Origin: PALSA-612 sp963755155
GTDB lineage: Bacteria; Actinomycetota; Thermoleophilia; Gaiellales; Gaiellaceae
Assembly: GCA_963755155.1 (NCBI GenBank)
Contig: CAVWIV010000016.1
Span: 1 to 64,000, forward strand
Direction of reading: 5' to 3'
Length of the DNA: 64,000 nucleotides
The position numbers and the translations under genes are program-made. Shown here piece after piece: positions 59,473-64,000 of the stretch (positions are counted from its first letter, which is position 1; each line of letters opens with the position of its first letter). Under the pieces are notes generated by a model. That model made no database searches and was not told the DNA's origin. It saw only the letters and a program-made list of their open reading frames with translations.

Positions 59473-60530
59473 TCGTCTCGCACCTCACACTTCGCGACTT
59501 CCGCTCGTACGCAGACCTCGACCTCGAGCTCGCGCCGGGCCTCATCCTCGCTTCCGGCCCGAACGGTGCAGGCAAGACGAACCTGCTCGAGTCGCTGCAC
59601 GTCGCTACGCAAGGATTCTCGCCGCGGACGCGGCTCGACGCGAACCTCGTGCGCTACGGCAGCGATGGCTTTGCCGTCCGCGCCGGCGGCACCAGCGACT
59701 CCGGCGCCGTGACGCTCGAGGTCGCCTTTCGCGCGGGGGAGGGGAAGCGCGCGAAGATCAACGGCGCCGCTGTTCCTTCGCTCGAGCGCGTGCGCGCAGC
59801 CGCGTCCACGCTTGTGTTCACGCCCGATCGACTCGCGGTCGTCAAGGCCGGCCCTGCCGTGCGCCGCGCGTACGTCGACCGCGTCACGCAGCGGCTCTAC
59901 CCGGCTCGCGCCACGCTGGCCGGGGAGTACGCCGAGGCGCTGGCGCAGCGAAACGCCGCTCTTCGCCGCGTCTCGGCCGGAGCCGCAGGGCCGGACACCG
60001 TCGAGCCGTGGAGCGCCCGCCTACTCGAAGCCGCGGGCGCCTTGGCTGACGCGCGCGGGGCCGTCGTCGATGCGCTGTCGCCTCGGTTTGCCGAGTCGGC
60101 GGATGAGCTCGGCCTCGCCGGGGCGGCTATCGCATACGACCCGTCGCGAGTGACGGCAAGCGTGCTCGAAGAGCGCTTCGCGGCGGATCTCGATCGCGGC
60201 TTGACCGGCGCGGGCCCGCACCACGACGAGATTCGTCTCACCGCCGGCGACCGCGAGCTGCGAACGCACGGCTCACAGGGCGAGCAGCGGGTGACGGTGC
60301 TCGCGCTGCTGCTGGCCGAGGCCGAGCTGCTGGCCGAGCGGCGAGGCGTGCCGCCGCTCTTGCTCCTCGACGACGTTCTGTCGGAGCTCGACGGCGACCG
60401 CCGCGCAGCGCTCGTGGAACGGATCCGCGGCGGCTCGCAGGTGCTCGTCACCGCCGCCGCGACCGGGGCGTTGCCCGGCCGGCCGGACCAGCTGCTCGAA
60501 GTGACGCCCGGGCGGGTGCAGGTGGCGTGA
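59469..60530 (+). CDS. recF: DNA replication and repair protein RecF with probable CTG start
   Basis: RecF is an SMC-like ATPase for gap repair. Homology begins IVSHLTLRDFRSYADLDLEL, then APGLILASGPNGAGKTNLLE (Walker A), LDANLVRYGSDGFAVRAGG, the signature LRTHGSQGEQRVTVLALLLA and Walker B LLLLDDVLSELDGDRRAALV. The only codon that fits the N-terminus is CTG 59469, overlapping the dnaN stop as CTGA; the frame upstream holds no ATG, GTG or TTG, and the next candidate (GTG 59649) would delete Walker A. The length of 353 residues is normal. Translation coupling to dnaN is likely. Confidence 0.88.
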   Translation: MIVSHLTLRDFRSYADLDLELAPGLILASGPNGAGKTNLLESLHVATQGFSPRTRLDANLVRYGSDGFAVRAGGTSDSGAVTLEVAFRAGEGKRAKINGAAVPSLERVRAAASTLVFTPDRLAVVKAGPAVRRAYVDRVTQRLYPARATLAGEYAEALAQRNAALRRVSAGAAGPDTVEPWSARLLEAAGALADARGAVVDALSPRFAESADELGLAGAAIAYDPSRVTASVLEERFAADLDRGLTGAGPHHDEIRLTAGDRELRTHGSQGEQRVTVLALLLAEAELLAERRGVPPLLLLDDVLSELDGDRRAALVERIRGGSQVLVTAAATGALPGRPDQLLEVTPGRVQVA

Positions 60531-60991
60531 TGGAGCGGCTCGGGGACAGCCTCGGCCAGGAGTTGCGCCGGTTCGGCGCGACGGGCTCGATGCCGGCCAT
60601 CGTGGCCGCGTGGCCTGCCGCAGTAGGAGACGAGGTGGGGCGGAACGCATGGCCTGCGCGCATCTCCCGCGACGGCGTGCTGCACGTCAATACGAGCTCG
60701 TCGGCCTGGGCGTTCGAGCTCACGCAGCTCGCCTCGGTGGTGCTCGAGCAGCTCGCCGGCGGCCTGGAGACGGACGCGCCTAAAGGACTTCGCTTCGCCC
60801 CAGGGCATCTGCCCGAGCCCGCCGCCGACGCTGCCGCCGAGACTGACCGGCAAGCAGTCGAGCCCACGGCCGATGAGGTCGCGAAGGCGCGGGAGCTCGC
60901 CTCGCCGATCACCGACGACAAGCTCCGCGAGGAGGTCGCGAAAGCGGCCGCGCTGAGCCTCGCAACCGCCCGCGACGACCGCCGTTTCTGA
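60530..60991 (+). CDS. DUF721/DciA-like protein
   Basis: This 153-residue protein of the DUF721 family lies between recF and gyrB, the standard actinobacterial position. DciA members load the replicative helicase in bacteria lacking DnaC/DnaI. The conserved DUF721 core is IVAAWPAAVGDEVGRNAWPA, then GVLHVNTSSSAWAFELTQLA. The C-terminal half is charged and low complexity (PEPAADAAAETDRQAVEPTA). ATG 60530 overlaps the recF stop (TGATG). Confidence 0.82.
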   Translation: MERLGDSLGQELRRFGATGSMPAIVAAWPAAVGDEVGRNAWPARISRDGVLHVNTSSSAWAFELTQLASVVLEQLAGGLETDAPKGLRFAPGHLPEPAADAAAETDRQAVEPTADEVAKARELASPITDDKLREEVAKAAALSLATARDDRRF

Positions 60992-60997
60992 TACACT
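60989..60997 (+). promoter_or_regulatory. Possible extended -10 promoter of gyrB
   Basis: TG-A-TACACT matches an extended -10 (TGnTAnnnT) starting at the end of the DUF721 gene. No -35 is seen. Transcription would begin near 61004, so the leader would consist almost only of the hairpin at 61004-61037. Confidence 0.35.
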
Positions 60998-61003
60998 GTA
61001 ATG

Positions 61004-61037
61004 AGCCCAAAAGTGTGTGATTTGCAGGGCTTTTTTT
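61004..61037 (+). terminator. Terminator-like hairpin abutting the gyrB start codon
   Basis: AGCCC (61004-61008) pairs with GGGCT (61027-61031) across an 18-base loop and is followed by an uninterrupted run of seven T (61031-61037); one G later is the gyrB ATG. The only Shine-Dalgarno-like purines (AGGG, 61026-61029) are inside the stem. It could terminate upstream transcripts or attenuate gyrB. Confidence 0.5.
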
Positions 61038-61038
61038 G

Positions 61039-63426
61039 ATGGCAGAAGCAGCCTACACCGCAAAGGACATCACGGTCCTCGAAGGCCTCGAGCCGGTACG
61101 CCTGCGACCCGGCATGTACATCGGCTCGACGGGCTCGAGGGGCCTCCATCACCTCGTCTACGAGGTGGTCGACAACGCGGTGGACGAGGCGCTCGCCGGT
61201 CGCAACGATCTCGTCGACGTCACGATTCATCCGGACAACTCTGTGACGGTGCGCGACGCCGGCGCGGGCATCCCGGTGGACGTGATCGCCGATCAGGGCA
61301 TGCCTGCGCTGACGGTCGTGCTGACGAAGCTCCACGCCGGAGGGAAGTTCGGCGGCGACGGCTACAAGGTGTCGGGGGGTCTCCACGGCGTCGGTGTCTC
61401 TGTCGTCAACGCGCTCTCGGAGTGGCTCGTGGCCGAGGTGCGGCGTGACGGAAAGGTGTACCGCCAGGAATTCGCGCGCGGTGAGCCCACGACGAAGGTC
61501 GAGACGACCGGGGTCGCGCCGAAGGGCGAGTCGGGCACGACGATCTCGTTCCTGCCCGACTCGGAGGTCTTCGAGGAGACCGAGCTGGACGCTGCGACGC
61601 TGCTGCAGCGCTTGCGCGAAACAGCCTTCCTGACACGCGGGCTGCGCATCGTCCTTCGCGACGAGCGAGCCGGCGGCCGCACGAACGAGTTCCTGTACGA
61701 GGGTGGGATCCGCGACTTCGTGGCTCATGTCAACGAGTCCAAGGACCCGGTGCACAAGCACATCGTGTACTTCGAGGGCGAGAGCGAGGACGGGCAGGTC
61801 GAGGTCGCGATGCAGTGGAACAACTCGTACGTCGAGTCGGTGTTCTCGTTCGCGAACAACATCAACACGACGGAGGGCGGGACGCACCTGTCCGGCTTCA
61901 AGGGCGCGCTGACGGGGACGCTGAATCGCTACGCGCGCGACAAGGGCCTGCTCAAGGAGAAGGAAGACTCACTCGAAGGCGAGGACGTTCGCGAAGGGCT
62001 GGCGGCCGTCATCTCCGTGAAGCTCCAGAACCCGCAGTTCGAAGGGCAGACGAAGACGAAGCTCGGCAACCCGCCGGTCGAGGGTCTCGTGAAGACCACG
62101 GTGAACCAGCGGCTCGCGCAGTTCCTGGAGGAGAACCCCACGGACGCGCGCCAGATCATCACGAAGGCGGTCTCGGCCTCCCGCGCACGCCAGGCAGCAC
62201 GGAAGGCGCGCGAGCTCACGCGCCGTAAGAGCGCCCTCGAGAACTCCTCGCTTCCGGGCAAGCTCGCCGACTGCACGATCAAGGACCCGACGCTGGCGGA
62301 GCTCTTCATCGTCGAGGGCGATTCGGCCGGCGGCTCGGCGAAGCAGGCGCGCGACCGCATGACGCAGGCGATCCTGCCGCTGCGCGGAAAGATCATCAAC
62401 TCCGAGAAGAACCGCATCAACAAGGTGCTGTCGAACACCGAGATCCAGGCGATGATCACCGCCATCGGAACCGGCTTCGGCGACGAGTTCGACATCGCCA
62501 ACCTCCGGTACGGCCGCGTGATCGTGATGACCGACGCCGACGTGGACGGCGCGCATATCCGCACGCTTGTCCTCACGTTCCTCTACCGCACCATGCCGGA
62601 GCTCTTCGAGCGAGGCCACATCTTCATTGCAGTGCCCCCGCTCTACCACGTGAAGCTCGGGAGTCGGGGGATGTACTTCGAGAAGGACGCCCAGCTCGAG
62701 GATCTCCTCGTGCGCGAGCGCGTCAAGGACATGATGGTCACGGCCCGCGGCGACAAGGAGACGGCGCTGACGGAGGCACGGTGGGCGCGTCTCGTGCGCG
62801 ACCTCGGCCATCTCGAAGCGTGGACGGCGAAGCTCGAGGCCGAGTTCGGGCCCGCCGCGCGATTCGCGATCTCCCACGGGCTCATCGAAGCGGAGGGCGG
62901 CGACCCGCCCGACGCCGCTGCGCTCGTCGCCTCGATTCCGCCGAACGGCTACGAGCTCGTGGTCGAGCGGGAGGCCGATGATGTGCTCCACGTGCGCGTC
63001 GTGGAGACCGAGACGAGCACTGCGCACACTGTCGCGTTGCCCGTGGCCATGCTCGGCTCGCCCACGTACGGGTCGGTTCAGAACGCCTATGCAAAAGCAG
63101 GGGAAGTGGTCGGCCTCCCGCCGTTCACGGTGGCCTTCGGTGAGAAGACGTCCCACGCCGAGACGTTCGAGGATCTGCGCGCTCGCTCGCTCGACCTCGC
63201 GAAGGCGGGCATGCAGATCAGCCGGTTCAAGGGCCTCGGCGAAATGAACCCCGAGCAGCTCTGGGAGACGACGATGGATCCGGCGAAGCGGATGCTCATC
63301 CGCGTGGACGTGGAGGACGCCGCGGCCGCCGACCGCGTGTTCTCGACGCTCATGGGCGACCACGTGGAGCCGCGGCGCCTGTTCATAGAGCAGAACGCCA
63401 AAGACGTGAGGTTCTTGGATGTCTAA
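61039..63426 (+). CDS. gyrB: DNA gyrase subunit B with Gram-negative-type insertion
   Basis: GyrB is the ATPase subunit of the negative-supercoiling topoisomerase. The 795-residue protein has LEPVRLRPGMYIGSTGSRGL, the ATP site YEVVDNAVDEALAG and VSGGLHGVGVSVVNALSEWL, then TOPRIM motifs IVEGDSAGGSAKQARDRMTQ and VIVMTDADVDGAHIRTLVLT. Between HVKLGSRGMYFEKDAQ (about residue 545) and ISRFKGLGEMNPEQLWETTM (about 730) lies an insertion of roughly 165 residues, as in E. coli GyrB (804 residues) and unlike most Actinobacteria (~650-715). The start is ATG 61039; the in-frame TTG at 61036 lies in the T tract. Confidence 0.95.
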   Translation: MAEAAYTAKDITVLEGLEPVRLRPGMYIGSTGSRGLHHLVYEVVDNAVDEALAGRNDLVDVTIHPDNSVTVRDAGAGIPVDVIADQGMPALTVVLTKLHAGGKFGGDGYKVSGGLHGVGVSVVNALSEWLVAEVRRDGKVYRQEFARGEPTTKVETTGVAPKGESGTTISFLPDSEVFEETELDAATLLQRLRETAFLTRGLRIVLRDERAGGRTNEFLYEGGIRDFVAHVNESKDPVHKHIVYFEGESEDGQVEVAMQWNNSYVESVFSFANNINTTEGGTHLSGFKGALTGTLNRYARDKGLLKEKEDSLEGEDVREGLAAVISVKLQNPQFEGQTKTKLGNPPVEGLVKTTVNQRLAQFLEENPTDARQIITKAVSASRARQAARKARELTRRKSALENSSLPGKLADCTIKDPTLAELFIVEGDSAGGSAKQARDRMTQAILPLRGKIINSEKNRINKVLSNTEIQAMITAIGTGFGDEFDIANLRYGRVIVMTDADVDGAHIRTLVLTFLYRTMPELFERGHIFIAVPPLYHVKLGSRGMYFEKDAQLEDLLVRERVKDMMVTARGDKETALTEARWARLVRDLGHLEAWTAKLEAEFGPAARFAISHGLIEAEGGDPPDAAALVASIPPNGYELVVEREADDVLHVRVVETETSTAHTVALPVAMLGSPTYGSVQNAYAKAGEVVGLPPFTVAFGEKTSHAETFEDLRARSLDLAKAGMQISRFKGLGEMNPEQLWETTMDPAKRMLIRVDVEDAAAADRVFSTLMGDHVEPRRLFIEQNAKDVRFLDV

Positions 63427-63460
63427 TCGCTCGCAACAACGTCCAGCTGCCGCGGCCGAA

Positions 63461-63477
63461 GGCCGGCTTTGCCGGCC
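63461..63477 (+). terminator. Strong hairpin downstream of gyrB
   Basis: GGCCGGC-TTT-GCCGGCC is a perfect 7-base-pair stem with a 3-base loop, 35 bases after the gyrB stop. There is no T tract. It may be a T-less terminator or an mRNA-stabilising/processing hairpin between gyrB and gyrA. Confidence 0.45.
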
Positions 63478-63524
63478 GAGAGGCCCGTCAAAGGCTATCG
63501 TCGACACGGTTAAGGAGGGGGTCC

Positions 63525-63551
63525 ATGGGGGAACCATGGGTTCCCCCGTGA
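63525..63551 (+). CDS. Eight-codon leader ORF upstream of gyrA (MGEPWVPP)
   Basis: ATG 63525 follows a near-perfect Shine-Dalgarno (TAAGGAGG, 63511-63518) at six bases. It encodes MGEPWVPP and ends TGA-TAG immediately before the gyrA ATG in the same frame. gyrA has no Shine-Dalgarno of its own, so ribosomes probably reach it by termination and reinitiation from here. Pro-Pro before a stop is a known slow-termination context. Translation of this ORF is inference from sequence. Confidence 0.5.
   Translation: MGEPWVPP
63527..63547 (+). promoter_or_regulatory. Perfect 9-bp hairpin covering the gyrA leader ORF
   Basis: GGGGGAACC (63527-63535) and GGTTCCCCC (63539-63547) form a perfect stem with an ATG loop, ending seven bases before the gyrA start. 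Unless opened by ribosomes on the leader ORF, it should block the gyrA initiation region. Confidence 0.55.
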
Positions 63552-63554
63552 TAG

Positions 63555-64000
63555 ATGTCTGACGTTGTAGAGCCGCTCGGCGCCGGTCGCATCGAGTCGC
63601 GCGAGCTCGAGCAGGAGATGCGCTCGAGCTACCTCGACTACGCGATGAGCGTCATCGTCGGGCGCGCGCTACCCGACGTGCGCGACGGGCTGAAGCCCGT
63701 CCACCGCCGTGTGCTGTGGGCGATGCACGACGCTGGCCATCAGCCCAACCGTCCCTACGTCAAGTGCGCCCGCGTGACGGGCGACGTCATGGGCAAGTAC
63801 CACCCGCACGACTCCAGCTCGATCTACGACGCGCTCGCACGGCTCGTGCAGTCCTTCTCCCTGCGCTACCCGCTCGTCGACGGGCAGGGGAACTTCGGCT
63901 CGATCGACGACGACCCGCCCGCCGCCGAGCGCTACACCGAGTGCCGGCTCACGAAGCTGGCGACGGAGATGCTTCGCGACATCGACATGGACACGGTCGA
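63555..64000 (+). CDS. gyrA: DNA gyrase subunit A, N-terminal part
   Basis: GyrA is the DNA cleavage/religation subunit. The 148 residues visible before the right edge begin MSDVVEPLGAGRIESRELEQ and contain MRSSYLDYAMSVIVGRALPD and VRDGLKPVHRRVLWAMHDAG. The quinolone-resistance region KYHPHDSSSIYDALARLVQS follows, with Asp then Ser where E. coli has G81-D82-S83, then the active-site Tyr in PPAAERYTECRLTKLATEML. ATG 63555 directly follows two stop codons ending a leader ORF. It continues beyond the window. Confidence 0.95.
   Translation, partial: MSDVVEPLGAGRIESRELEQEMRSSYLDYAMSVIVGRALPDVRDGLKPVHRRVLWAMHDAGHQPNRPYVKCARVTGDVMGKYHPHDSSSIYDALARLVQSFSLRYPLVDGQGNFGSIDDDPPAAERYTECRLTKLATEMLRDIDMDTV

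Noticed and set aside
1..64000. Numerous long arginine-, alanine- or histidine-rich open frames opposite or within recognised genes
   Set aside because: High GC content suppresses stop codons in shadow frames; these lack Shine-Dalgarno sites, family motifs and sensible amino-acid composition.
1..64000. CRISPR arrays, insertion sequences, prophage, rRNA operons
   Set aside because: No regularly spaced repeats, transposase or integrase motifs, phage genes or rRNA sequences were seen.

Overview
The window is chromosomal DNA of a high-GC, probably Actinomycetota organism; a Thermoleophilia-like lineage (Gaiellales/Solirubrobacterales) is my inference from the protein styles. It spans the replication-origin neighbourhood: parB-parA-rsmG-jag-yidC-yidD-rnpA-rpmH run leftward and dnaA-dnaN-recF-DUF721-gyrB-gyrA run rightward, diverging at about 56.5 kb. 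GTG starts and 1-4 base stop/start overlaps are frequent. I see no prophage, insertion sequence, CRISPR array or rRNA operon. There are two tRNA genes (Phe-GAA, Ile-GAU).

Layout. 0-3.6 kb: end of a complex I operon (nuoL-M-N). 3.6-5.2 kb: UPF0173 hydrolase, a small unknown protein and a DUF1028 protein. 5.2-8.2 kb: a divergent pair made of a 67-residue RiPP-precursor-like peptide and a large membrane metalloprotease (two cyclic-nucleotide domains, a PqqD/RRE-like domain and an M50 protease domain), followed by a cupin-TPR protein. 8.1-26 kb: mixed housekeeping genes (Mrp, ABC transporter halves, IMPase, DUF1015, YhaM-like nuclease, a thioredoxin-fold gene with an in-frame TGA at the first redox cysteine, YchF-like GTPase, epimerase, short FtsH, YqhQ, M20 peptidase, RarA, GT-C transferase, arginase). 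26.4-40.9 kb: a long leftward array of two-component system, trehalose enzymes, aldehyde dehydrogenase, molybdopterin genes, UbiA/MqnP-like prenyltransferase, ccmABCD-like cytochrome c maturation genes, hemX-hemA-hemC-hemD and a SAM hydrolase. 41-51.8 kb: envelope genes (degenerate M28/multi-TM protein, class E-like sortase, MoeA, GT-C transferase, PBP1A, lipoprotein binding protein, HAD-CPBP fusion, L,D-transpeptidase, DUF151 nuclease). 52-64 kb: the origin-linked genes.

Quality. About fifteen single-base indels interrupt otherwise well-preserved genes between 0.9 and 51.3 kb (nuoM, nuoN, UPF0173 hydrolase, DUF1028, hemA, hemC, ubiA, histidine kinase, M28, L,D-transpeptidase and others). Several lie in G runs. 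Removing or adding one base restores full-length proteins every time, so I read most of them as sequencing or assembly errors and annotate whole genes across them.

Most interesting signals. (1) The thioredoxin/TlpA-like gene at 15496-15966 has an in-frame TGA exactly where the first cysteine of CxxC should be. It is followed at the right distance by a hairpin with a GGUC apical loop, so it is a strong selenoprotein candidate. (2) The RRE-like/M50 protease with cyclic-nucleotide domains is divergently paired with a leader-like peptide; this could be a minimal, undescribed peptide-processing or signalling system. (3) gyrA is preceded by an 8-codon in-frame leader ORF ending Pro-Pro-stop, buried in a 9-bp perfect hairpin and carrying the only good Shine-Dalgarno. 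(4) gyrB has a terminator-like hairpin and T7 tract abutting its start codon.
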